The notes beneath the pieces were generated by a model that saw only the letters and a program-made list of their open reading frames with translations, made no database searches and was not told the DNA's origin. The position numbers and the translations under genes are program-made. This document shows positions 10,835-22,798 of a stretch of 64,000 bases of DNA, in pieces. Position 1 is the stretch's first letter, and the number at the start of each line of letters is the position of its first letter. The stretch is taken from contig ARYC01001302.1 in the NCBI GenBank assembly GCA_000711775.1, positions 1-64,000 of the forward strand, written 5' to 3'. This DNA is from Oxytricha trifallax. Taxonomy: Eukaryota > Ciliophora > Spirotrichea > Sporadotrichida > Oxytrichidae.

Positions 10835-11698
10835 TCAAGAGTTAACAATTGTTTTCTCTACTCTAATACAAGTCTCTTCAAGCAATTTAAGTAAATTTTC
10901 TTCAGTATCCTATCTCTCTCTAACCTCTCTCTGTAACTCATACATAACTTTATTGTGAATCTCCTCAATCATTCTAAACATTGTATTTTAGGATTCTTCT
11001 CTTAGCTTTCTCTCTAATTATAGCATCTCGTGGAATTTCCCAATTTCATTGCTTAGTTTATTGACAAGAGATTAACTGTTTTCTTCTCTGAGTTTGTTCT
11101 CTAAATCAATCTCGTCTTAAAGCCTGTTTATCTGCTCACCATTAGTCCTGTAGTATCTAGAAAAATACAGATTAATAAATGAAATTTAGTATCTGTCTTC
11201 AGCTTCTTCTCTGATTTTCTTTTCCTTGGCTAAATCTAATTTCAAGCCATATAGTCTCTCATCAATCATTTTAGTAATTTTAGCTTCACTTTCCCTGCGA
11301 TTTTATCTTTCAACATTAAGCTCTATTTATATGTTATTATCGCAAAACTTCAATTCTTTGGATTTTCTCTCATCTAATAAATTTCTTGACATCTGTTCAG
11401 TCTGAATGCCTTCAATCAACTTTGAGATTTAATCTTTTATTTACAATAGCAAAGATTTTTAATAAATTTAAAGACAATCATATTATGATAAAAAACAAGG
11501 GATATAGTGATTTTTTTCTCTAATTTACCTTAAACTTAGTTTCTTCGGTAAGTTGAGCTCTAGACATTTTATCATCAATTTGCTTAATTTTTTATTCATA
11601 AAATTCTCTCTTAGAGGCAGTAGATTTATCTTCATCATGCATTTGCGATTGAAGCTTTTCCTACAACTATTATATCTTCACTCTATTTGGAGAGACAT
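10835..11698 (-). CDS. Striated-fibre assemblin (SF-assemblin/beta-giardin family), 5' partial
   Basis: This is a continuous alpha-helical, coiled-coil protein rich in Glu, Lys, Arg and Leu. The diagnostic C-terminus reads DTEENLLKLLEETCIRVEKT before TGA at 10835-10837. Internal stretches such as ISKLIEGIQTEQMSRNLLDE fit the family. SF-assemblins form striated microtubule-associated rootlet fibres attached to basal bodies. An intron of about 95 nt (11434-11528) separates two exons, with a one-base phase problem across it. The 5'-most exon seen begins after a TAG acceptor at 11698; the initiating exon was not identified. Its stop is less than 90 bp from the inner end of the strumpellin C-terminal block. 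Confidence 0.85.
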
Positions 11699-13160
11699 CT
11701 ACATAATTGTTAATATAAATATCTATTTTTATTGTAAGCTTGATTAGATACCTCAAGCAGATTTATTTAGAGATATTGAAGTGTTATGATAAAGACTTGT
11801 TTCGAGAGATTGGACTACTGCTTGTTTCATCGTGTACCCAAGAGATGTTTCGTTTTAATAATTCATATTTTATTATAAGTTATTTTGAATTTAAATTAAT
11901 CTATTTTGCAAACATTAATAGTCAACATTGATAGAATGAGAGTCACTCTGGTTATTAAATAATGAAGTTATAATCGAGTGATTGGGTGTGATTAATATCT
12001 CATATTATATAAGGAGAAAGATTATAATTATTAAATAGGGTTGTGATTAAGAATTACGGCTAAGCACTCACACAGATCCCATGTTTAGGATCAGTACTCA
12101 CTGCTTAGGGGAAAGTCTCCGAGCTACTAAAAATACCTAGAAAGTAGGGCCCTTAATTGGGTGGGTCGAGCATCACACCGGCAAGAATGAGGGGGGCAGG
12201 GGAATGCGAGGAAGGGTAAAACTTTCTTTGGCGCCTTTGAAACTTCTTTAGCCTACAGGTGTGGTCTCGACTTTTAGATATATCAAAGTTATGTAATTGC
12301 TGCACTTTCTGAATAAATTACACTTTAAATTTAGAAAGCTTTAATAAATATTATTCATAAAGAATGCCTCGGCAATCTATTTGTGCAGTAACAGAATCAA
12401 ATCCAAAATAATCTACTGAATTAAATCTACTTTTCGTAAATAATGGGAAAATAATAAGTAATTTTTAATAAATATAGATAGAAATCATAAAAATTTATTA
12501 GATATAAGAGGTACAATTCACTATAGTTAGATGGACAATAAAATTTAATTTAGAATAATTGAATTAAAGTATTTTAAGATTTATAAGAACTATTAGATTT
12601 TGGCTTGTACATAAATTGTTCAATCTAAAAATATAATCCGAACAATTAAACGAATTTAAAAATTCTCTCTTAACAAAAGATTACTTAATATACATATTAT
12701 TTTGCCAATATTATTTTATAGATAACCCAAATAAATGTATGTAAGAAAATTGTGGCTTTATATAAAGAGCTATTATAGAAAAACATGAACAAAATTTTAT
12801 CTTTTATTTCATAAATAACAAGAGGTATTATGGGGGTAAATGGAGCTCACTCTGATTACAACCCTCACCTGGAAAAACAGGCTTGCAAAGGAGCGCAACA
12901 AGGAATTAGTCTGACTATTCTTTGCCGCTGGATTTGAAGCCAAACCGTAACAAACCCTTCGTTCAGATTCAAAATCTTCAACTAAACAGAACTTATCAAT
13001 GATCTAATTAAAAGGTAAAGATCAACTTCTGATTCATAAGCTCATGCACTTAGTAAATGATGCTAATTTACTTTCGTTCTTTTGAATTGAAACCTAGTTG
13101 TTTCATTGAAGAGAATGTATATCTATATCTGATCCTAAGCTAGACATTTCTCTATTCATG
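11699..13160. other. Noncoding stretch with a GC-rich island (about 12040-12290)
   Basis: Most of the stretch is AT-rich and noncoding. About 12040-12290 is unusually GC-rich (for example GGTGGGTCGAGCATCACACC and GGGGGGCAGGGGAATG), has no long frame, and could be an old retroposon or a structured RNA. I found no target duplication. A second, milder GC-richer patch lies at about 12830-12960. Neither matches a tRNA or rRNA that I can recognise. Confidence 0.45.
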
Positions 13161-13163
13161 AAT

Positions 13164-13282
13164 CAAAACCCCAAAACCCTTTTAGTAGTTTGATTGAGTT
13201 TTTGATTGATAAAAGTAGACTATTAGTGCATACTTTATTAGGGTTTTAATAGGGTATATGTAGGGGTTTAATGTTTAAATGT
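13164..13282. repeat. TBE left terminal inverted repeat
   Basis: Pairs with the reverse complement of about 17196-17313 with scattered mismatches; the tip is C4A4 telomeric sequence. Confidence 0.85.
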
Positions 13283-13324
13283 AATGTAAATTAGTGTTTA
13301 CTAGAGGTATTTTATTTATATTAT

Positions 13325-14769
13325 TCACTCAAACAATACTTTGGCATCATGAGCCAACTTTCTAAACTTTATTTCTCCTATCCAACTTAAAATTTCGTCT
13401 ATTGTATGCTCCGCTCTATGGTTAGATTTTATGATTATCTACTCAGCCATATCTTTCATTTTACCTTTTATCTTATTCTAGTAGAGATATTGCTGTACTC
13501 TTTGCTTTGAATCTTTCTCTCTCTCTTACAGCTATAGTAATCATTTCTTGGCATATCGCATTCATCAATGTATTGGCGCTAGAGACCATATATCCCACTT
13601 AATATCAACATCTCTCCAGTCATCCATTTCTGTATCCAGGAGTACAATAAACATTGCCAAGTCCTGAAGCTTCAACTCTTTATGATCTATTGAAATCAGT
13701 TATAACTACTCTGAGAGGTGAAAAATCAAGCATAATATTCTCTGGTTTCAAGTCTCTATGGACATACCCTAAAGTGTGCAGCTCTTCTATGCCTTTGCAA
13801 ACATTTGTAAGAATAAGAGGTAGCTACTTTGGAACTCTTTAATCTTAAATGTAGTCTCTTAAAGTCATTTAATATAGAGGGAGGCGAAAAGCAACATGAT
13901 CTTGAGCAAGGAGAATTGCATCTAGCTTAATTATAAATCTGCACAGTCTATCCCTTGCTTTAGTAAGAGCTTAGTTCTCATTGACAAATTCCATTGATAC
14001 TTGTCATCGCATTTAAAATAGTTGAATGAATAAATCTTGTATGCGAACTGCTTATCAGTTATGACCTTTTTCTCAAACTTGTCCTCAAGTATAAGATAAC
14101 TTTCCTTACATTCTTTAAGGTCAATTACATTTAAAAATGGTAGCTTTAGTGCTTGTATCTTCAGAGTTATTTTCACTATCTCTGAAGCTGGGAGTTTCTC
14201 ACTGCTTTAATAAGCTTATTTTCTTTCTTAACTCTTTGTTCCACAGGTTCTAAAGGGTCTATTGGCTTCTTTTTTTAAAGGAAGACCTCACCAGTCTCAA
14301 AATCTATGACTTCAAACTTCTTGCCATGATGGCTTATTAGATGAACTTTTAGATCCTTTGAATGATTATATTGCTTATTGCAATAAGGGCAGAAATATTT
14401 TCAATCTATCTTATCATGCTTAAGATAGAGCTTTGGCTTGTTAGAGTGCTGCTCTAAGATATGACGCTTAAGAGCAGATTTATAAGTGAAGTTCTTTTCA
14501 CACTCTTCACATAAATGTAATGCTTTAATTTCTTTTTTCTCTTCCTCCTCTTCAACCATTTTTATTGGAACTTCGCATTGAATTTCTTAGCTCTACATTT
14601 CTATTTAACAACTGAATTGTTATTCAAAGTCTGAGACCTAAGGCTAGAGAATTTCAGGTTCATACTAGGTAGAGGCATCGCAAGTCTCAATTTTCTTTTG
14701 ATTCATGAAAGAAAGTTTTTGCTGGCTAATACCAAGCAATGCCGCTTTTCTAAGTAAGTTGCCGCTCAT
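13325..14769 (-). pseudogene. TBE 57 kDa zinc-finger/kinase gene, degenerate
   Basis: Start ATG at 14769 (MSGNLLRKAALLG), end TGA at 13325-13327. Two C2H2 fingers are visible: CEECEKNFTYKSALKRHILE.. (about 14510) and FCPYCNKQYNHSKDLKVHL (about 14390). The C-terminal half is a protein-kinase-like domain with GYVHRDLKPENIMLD (catalytic loop) and, where kinases have DFG, the sequence TDFNRS. In-frame TGA codons (for example just before FCPYC) and several frame breaks show it is not intact. The role in TBE biology is unknown. The copy at 36790-42267 is clean and serves as the reference. Confidence 0.85.
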
Positions 14770-14789
14770 TTTAAAAATACTATTAATAA

Positions 14790-15333
14790 TTATACAAGCT
14801 ATTTAAATTCTACATTTATAAAAGAGTAAGAGCATATCCTCAAAGGTTTATAGAGGTTAAATGAGAAAAGAGTACAAGACATTAGTTTTGTATTTTTAAA
14901 TTTAGTGATAATTTATGTACTATTTCATCCATTTTATTCATTAAAATGTACCTAAATGTGTTTTGTAAATTTAGGTGGTGCTCCTAAATCTGTTCTTGTA
15001 AATTTAGGAGGGTTAGTTTTAAAATTTAATTTTTTTAATGTACCACCTAATACGATTTTGAACTTTAATTAAACCTTCTAATTAAGTTTTAAATAAATTA
15101 GGAGCACCACCTAATTAAATTAATTACTATTAGGAGCAATTTAATGGAGAAAGTTTGATAAAAATGGAACTCAAACTCTGAAACTTGGAGAAAGTTCCTC
15201 CATCTTTATCTATTTATCTGATTCAGGTTGACCTCCAAGTGGATCTCCCTATTTAATAGTAAAATTATAGTAAGTTCAGAATGGATATCCATAATTTTAA
15301 ATTTCATAAACATTTATAGAAACTGGAAAAAAG
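14790..15333. promoter_or_regulatory. Divergent intergenic region with repeated GGTGGTGCTCC motifs
   Basis: This is the gap between the divergently transcribed 57 kDa and 22 kDa genes. It holds several copies, in both orientations, of a TTAGGAGCACCACCTAA-like motif between about 14940 and 15140. The equivalent gap in the other TBE (36229-36789) has a different repeated motif built on GGTACTA. A promoter or protein-binding role is inferred from position only. Confidence 0.4.
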
Positions 15334-16119
15334 ATGGAATCAATGTATGATACAATGAAGAGAATATAATCTCAAGATTTAATAGGAAAATTCAGAAGTA
15401 ATGAAGACCTTTACAGATACTTGGTATTGCAAGATAAATTTTATCTTATAACTAGCTTAATAACCATAGTTTGATTGTTCTTGCCAACACAGAAGTGAAC
15501 AAAAATATCATTCTTAAAGGCATTGCTAAGTGAAGAGAAAAAAAGCTTATAAGTCTAATGAAATCAGAATGATCGAGATGGCTAACTATCCTTAAATATC
15601 AGTAACAAAAATCTATGATGATGCTATGAGTGATCCAGATGTTGCTCTCTACCTTCCATCAAAGCTGCAACTCTCTAATAAGTTGCCAGAGAGAAACTTC
15701 TTCTTTGGCGTCCTTGGAACTCTGAAATCTGAGTACTTAAATGAAGTAATTTAAGAAGCTCACAAGAAACGCTACAGCTCCTGAAGAAAAAGAGAAGCAT
15801 GGTATTAAAATAAGTGATACCTGGTTGTAGGAACTTCAAAAGCTTCCTTTCATCTCAAGTAAGCTTAGTCTTTTAACTTTAAAGAAAAACCTGGTACTGC
15901 TATATATTTGATGATAGAGCGCAGTAAATTAAACAGAGAGAGAAAGTCTAAAGTAAAGCATGAATTGAGTAAGAGACTCTTCAAAGATTTCTAAAAGCCA
16001 GAAAAGATGAACATAGATGCAGGGGCTAGCACTAAGAGAAGAAACATGAGCCAAGAAAGCTCTAAGAGGAGGAAAAGAAAGAGAAGCCAAATCCCTTTAG
16101 GGGTAAATTTAATTTGTGA
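15334..16119 (+). pseudogene. TBE 22 kDa protein gene, degenerate
   Basis: Starts MESMYDTMKR at 15334 and ends at TGA 16117-16119 in the basic tail. The core ANYPQISVTKIYDDAM and FFFGVLGTL are conserved. Introns fit at about 15422-15470 and 15859-15884. An in-frame TGA near 15533 and single-base frame breaks (for example after KKRYS, near 15780) mark it as inactive. It converges with the transposase pseudogene. Confidence 0.82.
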
Positions 16120-16123
16120 ACTT

Positions 16124-17175
16124 TTTAATTCGTTTAAATCTAATACTTATCTATAAGCTCAAAATCTCCTTTCTCTTGCGCACACTTTAACTTTCTCATC
16201 ACTGACTCTTTAGCAACACTATAAATAAAATCGACTGTATCTATCTTTAAATCATGCATCAAATGGGAGAGCAGCAATTTCTAATAATGATCTTTCAATA
16301 ACCCCCCAATATAATTCAATTCCATTGAACTAAAGGCTGTAAGGAACAGTAAATACAGGTGTTATATTTTGCCTTTCATATTCTTTCCTTGAGTCTTTAG
16401 TTTTATGAACTGACAAGTTATCAACGAATAGAATAATCTCTTAGTCAGCGTACTTATCTCTGAGTTATTGCAAGAACTTAATATATTATTCAGTCTTTAT
16501 AGAACGAGGGTGAATAACATAAGTCTCGATGCCACTATCTTCACTTATTTCACCAAGAATAGCATGAGTTTAAGCCTTAACCTTTTAGTCATAAACTTCT
16601 ATATTACTATACCTCTTGTACCAAGACCTTGATATAAAGGTATTGAATGTAAATACTGCTTCATCAGCGTGTATGAATTATATATTATGCTCTTAAGACC
16701 TCTGCATTTAATCGAATATATAATTTAAATTAGTCTTATAAAATGGAACATTAAAGTCAATCACTCTCTTAATGCGATTGACTGTCTTGTAAGATATTCC
16801 GTTCTTTTTATATATGTTAGCTATCGATTAAGCAGATATGTGAAGCTCAGGTAATTGGCGATGAAACATCACAGCCCTCTAGGCTAGAAAGAAATGAGCC
16901 CAGTATTTAAGAGTCTTATCATTAATAAGAAATTCAATATGATGCTGCTAAAATTTTAAGGGTATCTTAGGCTTAGAATTAAAATGCTATCTCTTTAAAT
17001 TCAATGCTAATAGACTGTAAGACCTCACAGTTGCTGGAGATTTATGGAGTAGCCTTGCTAAAGACGTATAATTGAGAACAGTCTTGAGTTATTCACTATA
17101 TTCATCACATCTATATCGCAACTTAAACAATAAATCTATATACTCATTGTCATAAACAGACTCCAAACCTCGCAT
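16124..17175 (-). pseudogene. TBE 42 kDa transposase, frameshifted
   Basis: Starts MRGLESVYDNEY at 17175. The first two catalytic Asp are present (FIHADEA and ILFVDNLSVHKT) and the Glu is in FNGIELYW. Immediately after YW a one-base change in a run of six G (about 16300) breaks the frame, and the C-terminus is recovered only in another frame. The usual stop is also lost (GAATTA in place of GAATGA). It shares most residues with the intact-looking copy at 439-1502 but is clearly more diverged than the pair 439/34378. Confidence 0.85.
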
Positions 17176-17316
17176 ATACTCACTTAAATTACTAATATTT
17201 AAACATTAAACCCCTACATAAACACTACTAAAACCCTAATAAAGTATGCACTAATGGTCTACTTTTATCAATCAAAAACTCAATCAAACTACTGAAAGTG
17301 TTTTGGGGTTTTGAAT

Positions 17317-17909
17317 ATTGAATGGATCTTAACCCTTTCGCTTTAGGTAAGTGTCTTCATGAATTAAACTCAAGCAACTTTTTGTCTTCAGTATTCTTGG
17401 GTGTCCAAAGAGTGTGACTCAAATCACAAACTCAAAAGATATCTCTTGGGTAATGAAGCAAAAGGACTTTGCTTGTTAGTATTGTATGTGTAAATGATGA
17501 TAAACATGCACCACACTGAGTCATTCATTGATGATACAACTCATACACACCATCTTTCGACTGAAACACATACAATACAAGAGCTCTTTACAGGGCTCTC
17601 AAATAAACTATATATTTTGGATAGCTTGATATTAATTTCCCTTATAGGTCATGATGAGTACAACAGTCACTTGAGGAAGTCTGAAACTGAAAGAAAGATA
17701 ACAATACTTGTAACCATAACTTAATTCTAATAAATGGGATGCTAAATATTAAAATAAAACTAATTTCTTTTAATTTATTTTAGAAATTTTCCCCCCTCGC
17801 TCCAAATAAACTTAACCACACATATTTCTTTGCTTTATTATCTTTCTAATTTATTATCATAATGATTTATATAAATAATAAATGAAAAGAGTTATTATAA
17901 TAAATAAAT
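17317..17909. other. Spacer between TBE and complex I gene
   Basis: Contains a Thr/His-rich frame at 17494-17724 that I do not regard as a gene, then AT-rich DNA that probably includes the promoter and leader of the following gene. Confidence 0.5.
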
Positions 17910-18854
17910 ATGATGTAAAAGTTCCTCGTTAAGTTGAACAAAAAGCAGGCTGCCCAGACTTTCAAGTCTATGGTTACTGGCCAGAGAAGTTTTACTAGGT
18001 TGACTAACTAAGAAACTTATCAACCTCCAGCTCCAGGTTCCCTTCCAGTTCGTAAGTAAATTTCTTAATAATTACGACATAATATTTATTAAGACGTTAA
18101 TTATTCTACATTAACATGACTCTCAAAAATTTATAGATCAACTCGATACTTAAAACGCTAACAGTAAATACTACAATCCCTACACTTTTGATCCACAGCA
18201 ATTGGATTATCAAAATGATGTGAGACTTGCAGTTAGAGACGAGCTTCCAACTGAGATTGATTCCAGTGATGTTGCCGAAAATCTTTATGCATACATGTTC
18301 ATGACTGAGTTGACATGGCCTTCATTGTTCTTTGGAGCCTGGGCTGCCTTCGAACCAGATGTAAGTATCTATATTAACTGAGATTAAATACTTTCAACGC
18401 TATTTCGAGATGCTTAATCTTTTTTAGCCAATTATTCACTATCCATGGGAAAAAGGTCCACTCTCACCCATATTTAGAGGTGAGCATGCTCTCAGAAGAT
18501 ATCCAACTGGTGAAGAGAGATGTATTGCTTGCAAACTTTGCGAGGCCACATGCCCTGCTTTTGCTATAGTCATCGAATCAGAACCAAGACCAGACGGCTC
18601 AAGAAGAACTACTAAGTATGATTTAGATTTAACCAAGTGTATATTCTGCGGTTTCTGTCAGGAAGCTTGCCCAGTTGACGCTATTGTTGAGGTAATTAAA
18701 CTTAATGTTTTAATTTGAATAGGGACCAAACTTTGAGTATTCTACATATTTCCATGAGGAGCTTCTTTACGACAAGAAGAAACTTATTGAGAACGGAGAC
18801 AAGTGGGAACCATAGTTGTCTAGAATTCAAGAGTCAAAGCACAAAACTCGTTGA
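17910..18854 (+). CDS. NDUFS8: NADH:ubiquinone oxidoreductase 23 kDa subunit (TYKY/NuoI)
   Basis: A complete gene with four exons (17910-18051, 18137-18360, 18428-18691, 18723-18854) and three GT..AG introns, stop TGA at 18852-18854. Two 4Fe-4S motifs are intact: [12 protein letters not shown] and [16 protein letters not shown], preceded by the family signature [16 protein letters not shown]. The N-terminus ([13 protein letters not shown]...) is basic and hydroxylated, as expected for a mitochondrial presequence. The subunit carries clusters N6a and N6b of complex I in the matrix arm. The first of two adjacent ATGs is chosen; either is possible. Codon use is less AT-biased than its surroundings, as for a conserved, expressed gene. 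The gene appears uninterrupted by IES. Confidence 0.96.
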
Positions 18855-19017
18855 ATTATATACGCAAGTCTAGTTAAATAAACAATAAAATTTAACATTT
18901 GGAAGAGAAGGATTTCTCTTATTTATTTAAACATTCAAATTCTCATCCAATACATTGTTCCATTCACTTATAATCTTTAATTAAACTTTTTTTTTTTTAT
19001 TACAATTATTTTCCAAT

Positions 19018-20460
19018 ATGCTGAATTTATAAGTGATTTACTCAACAGATCCTAAGAAAACTTGGGCTGCCCACAGACCTCAACAAAGTATCTTTCATTC
19101 CACTAAAACCCAAGATGTTCAAGTTGACCTATAAATTTCAGGATCATCACTAAAATATATAGAATTAACTTCTTACTATAATTGTGCAAAGATTTGAAAC
19201 TCAAAATATTTTCCTTAATTCCAAATAAGACCTAGTCCTCTTACATTTAGAATTTCAGGCTAAAATCGACGATTCATCTTCTTTGCAAGATAATGACAAG
19301 ATACTATTGATTCCATCATCAATCTATAAGAATTAAATTCAAAATGACTTGGCAGTCGAGGATCTATAAAAATAAATGAGGCAATTCTATTTGCAATAGA
19401 AATCAAACTTAAATATAAGTGTTAATGATTAGCCTTCAATTTTAGAAATGAGTTCCATCGATTAATCTCAAATTTCGATCATAGGAAAGAGCAACATATA
19501 TAATGATGAGGAATTTGATTAAATTTGCTTAAAAGAAGCATTAGAGCAAATAAACCTAAAAAATTGAAGAGAAACTGTAAGTATACAATAAATTTTTATT
19601 TAAATTTATATAGGCATTAAAAGAATATGTTGTAGTTTAGAAATTCAAATTGAGAAGCAAAATGAGTTAAGATTTAAAAACCCAAACTCAAAAAGAGTTA
19701 TTCGATAGATTTGATTGCATAGTGACACCAAGTATTAATGATTTTGATATCAGATCTACTGATAAAAATGTAATGGTTCAATAAATCAAGAGAATAGCCA
19801 TTCTGAAAAAGTTTTAGCTAGTTGTTTCAACGTAAGTAAGATTAGAAATTTATTAAAGTAATTTTTAGGATGCAAAATAATAAGATTATTAAATTCTAGT
19901 GCAGCTACAGTCCATATTATGACATGAGATATTTTTGCCCTTTTCAAATTAGATATATATTGAATAAAAGTACAGGAGAATACTTCTTGTTAGACTATGA
20001 TGAAATGCACAATCACATTTTAAGCGAGAATCATCAAATTATGCCATTTCCAGTAAAATATAAAGCAAGACCCAAATATAAAACACCAGACTTTGAGTAA
20101 TTCAACTTAGTGTAAGGGAATAGTGCACTTGAGCTCAGATAAAATTGTAAGTTAATATAATTTAAGTTAATAATAATTGTAGTAACATAAATTTGCTTTG
20201 AAAGAGGATTTCTTATAAAGCAAATAATGAACAATGAAACAAAAGGAATCCAATCGCTTTCCTTATAATGCAAGTATTAAATTCAAGCGAATAGCGAGAG
20301 AGAACTTGGCAAAGATATGGATTTAAATAAAGGCTACACTTTTCGATGCCCCTTCAAACTCAACTATCATTTGTAGAAATATTCGAATTGTATGTATTTG
20401 CTTAATAAATATGAAGATAGGCATATGCATCCATTAAAGTTGTAAACTTAAGGATTTTGA
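19018..20460 (+). CDS. Putative zinc-finger protein with two FLYWCH/WRKY-GCM1-like units
   Basis: Starts 163 bp after the complex I gene on the same strand. Introns at 19577-19613, 19832-19868 and 20147-20182 give a continuous 3' half. Two C..C..H-x-H units are seen: CSYSPYYDMRYFCPFQIRYI followed by MHNH, and CPFKLNYHLQKYSNC followed by RHMH near the end. This Cys-Cys-His-x-His layout with an aromatic-rich core resembles the FLYWCH/WRKY-GCM1 fold, found in transcription factors and MULE-type transposases. The assignment is tentative. The 5' half (about 19018-19560) has at least one frame break and a TGA near 19190, so its exon structure is not settled. Confidence 0.6.
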
Positions 20461-20501
20461 GATAATATAATTCGTATAAATAACATTCAATCTTTAATTA
20501 A

Positions 20502-21254
20502 TCATTTTTAAGTACTGTATTAAAATATTACTTTATCATTAGTTATGATAACTGAACTTTGAATCAATCTCTCTATGTCACTTTTGATCCACTATTATTG
20601 TTCACTTAAATTTTCTAGCATTTGATCTCTTAATCCCACATCATGTACTAAATCATTAGTCATCCCCCATTTCTTGTCTGATCCTTGAGCATTTTTCAAT
20701 CTTATCTAAATTTTTATTGGTAAAAAAATAGTGAAGCTTACTTGAATGTCAGGGTTAAGTTGGTACTTATCAATATTAGGAAGCCATAACTCAATCTATT
20801 TCTCTAAATTAAAAACTTTTGTTTTCATCTCAAAATTAGCATCCTCCTCTTTATGAAATAAGTTTGCACATTTTTGAAAAGCTTCTTTTAATTCAGTATG
20901 GTAGAAACTTATTTTTTTGTAATTGATAATTTTTGTCATTAAATCTAGAGATTTTTATTCAATTTCGTGCATTGTCCTATCTAGAGTCTTCAAAAGCTCC
21001 TAATTAAGATCTTTATAATCGTTTAGATATCGAGATAAATTTAGAATCAAATGCCTCTGGTATCCTTTCCACATTTTCTAAATTAAATCTGCTCTCTTTC
21101 TTTTGACCAATTTTGAACTTGCAAAAGTACTTCTTAAAAGCCTCTAAAATAAAATAAATTGAAAATAAGATTTAACTTACAATTAGATTACATCTAAGTT
21201 CTCAGATTTAAATTGCTCAACAAGATCCTTTATAGATACCTTTACGAAATTCAT
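20502..21254 (-). CDS. Hypothetical coiled-coil protein
   Basis: From ATG at 21254 (MNFVKVSIKDLVEQFKSENL) through an intron of about 37 nt near 21145-21180 and another near 20703-20740, to TGA at 20502-20504. The product is about 220-230 aa, mostly charged helix, with a basic patch SSKLVKRKRADLI and YHTELKEAFQKCANLFHKEE. I do not recognise a family. Phase across the first intron is off by one base. It is followed, in the same orientation, by the gene at 21317-22798 upstream. Confidence 0.6.
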
Positions 21255-21316
21255 CTGATTTAACAAAATTCTTCTTTATTTCTTTTTACTTTTAATTTTT
21301 TATTGCAAAAATACAC

Positions 21317-22798
21317 TCAAAAAATCAGAAATTAATTTTAATGCAAATATGAAATTTAACAATACTAAAATTATATCATCTAGGAGTCAATTGCTTTAAA
21401 TAACTCTTCTTAATTATCATTTCCATCATTTTTATCAACATTCTAGTAAATTTTGTTGCTAATTTAATTAACCTCTTCTACAACTGCATTTATATGAGTA
21501 ATAAATTCAGAGCTTTTCTTAAAAGTTAATTATTTCTAAAGTCTGGTTTTACCGTCATTAGACTAATTTTAAGAGGAATTAGCAGTTAATTCCTTAAAAT
21601 AAGATTTACAATTATCTTTCTCAAATTCTTGCTTCATGTTAGTGTAATTTTCTAGGTTCTAAAATATATCAACTGAATTTTCGTAGTCTTACTCTTAATT
21701 TAAATCAATGTCAAAATGCCTAAATGAATAATTATATTATTAATTTAGACAAAATAGAAACCTCTTAAATTTAAGCTTACCTCTTTTCAAGCTGTTATTT
21801 GTAAACATTAATAAACTAGTTAAATCTGTAGACTTTCTCATCTGGATTCACAATAATTCTTCTATCACTTTTTTTATCAATTTTCCTGTTTGATCCTAGT
21901 GGAGTAATTAAAGAATATTAAACATTATGAGGAGATATTTGAGATTTATTTTCTTTGAAGTTATCATGCTTATTTTTTGCTTCGAGAAAATCATTAACCC
22001 CAATCTCATTATTTAGCATTAAATCAATTGCTTTGTTTAGCTAAGTCTGTTCGAAAGATTCACAACTGCTATGATAACTTTGATAGATTTTTTACTTAAA
22101 GATTTACTTAGACCTTGTCATTTTATCTTGCTAAAGTTTACAGAAAGTTGATCTTGGATCAAGTGAGTTTTAGTTATTTGAGATATTTTATGAAGATTAA
22201 TGACGATAGTCCAGATGAGTGGAGTCATTAATTCCCTCAGATTAGTCTTCTTTAATTGGGGTAAATTCCTTGACTTCTATGCTATAAGTTCCATTACTAC
22301 CTTATTTAACAAAAAATTTGTTTGCTGACTCTTTAGAATCATTATCCATATATTAGGTCTTTTGAAAGTTAAAGTTTTTCTTAAATTTAGAGGAAGGTTT
22401 TTGTATGGGAGTAAGACTATTATGATTAAGATTAGTTAGCATTTTGATGTCTTTCTTTGCTTCCTGAGTTATGCTTTCTCCTATCTTATATAAACTCTTA
22501 TTGAGATAATTGCTAGATACATCTTCCTAGAGACTAATTTAAATGGGTTGAAGCGAGAAGAATTGCTATTAAGTTTAATTGAAGTTTTTGTTTTTTGGAG
22601 TTGAGTTTTTAATCATTATACTAGAGGGATCTGTATCTATGATACAAGTGGATTGCTTTAATTAGAGTTTCTTAATTTAATTTGGTTATTTTGTACAGAA
22701 CTTTTCTTAAAGTTTATCTATTTTGAGGCATCATATACAATAGAAGCCTCATTTAGCAACATAGATTCTTCGCTTAAGCTGTGTACTCTCCTTTTCAT
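21317..22798 (-). CDS. Hypothetical Ser/Asn/Gln-rich protein
   Basis: ATG at 22798 (MKRRVHSLSEESMLLNEASI), one intron of about 65 nt near 21720-21785, TGA at 21317-21319. The frame is open for more than 300 codons with TAA/TAG as Gln, apart from one single-base break near 22640. Low-complexity, highly polar, with no transmembrane segment or known motif. Stop is 62 bp from the start of the downstream coiled-coil gene. Function unknown. Confidence 0.6.

Larger units (their letters stand above)
13164..17313. mobile_element. Full-length TBE transposon (decayed, second subfamily)
   Basis: The 4150 bp element begins CAAAACCCCAAAACCC (13164) and ends GTTTTGGGGTTTTG (17313), flanked on both sides by AAT (13161-13163 and 17314-17316). 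Terminal inverted repeats extend over roughly 115 bp. Gene order is 57 kDa (minus), 22 kDa (plus), 42 kDa transposase (minus), as in TBEs. All three genes carry stop codons or frame breaks. The repeat sequence after the telomeric tip (TTTAGTAGTTTGATTGAG) differs from that of the elements at 1604 and 34278, so it is another TBE subfamily. Confidence 0.95.

Noticed and set aside
17494..17724. Thr/His-rich 76-residue frame as a gene
   Set aside because: Low-complexity, no Gln-codon enrichment, no family resemblance, lies in spacer between a TBE and the complex I gene.
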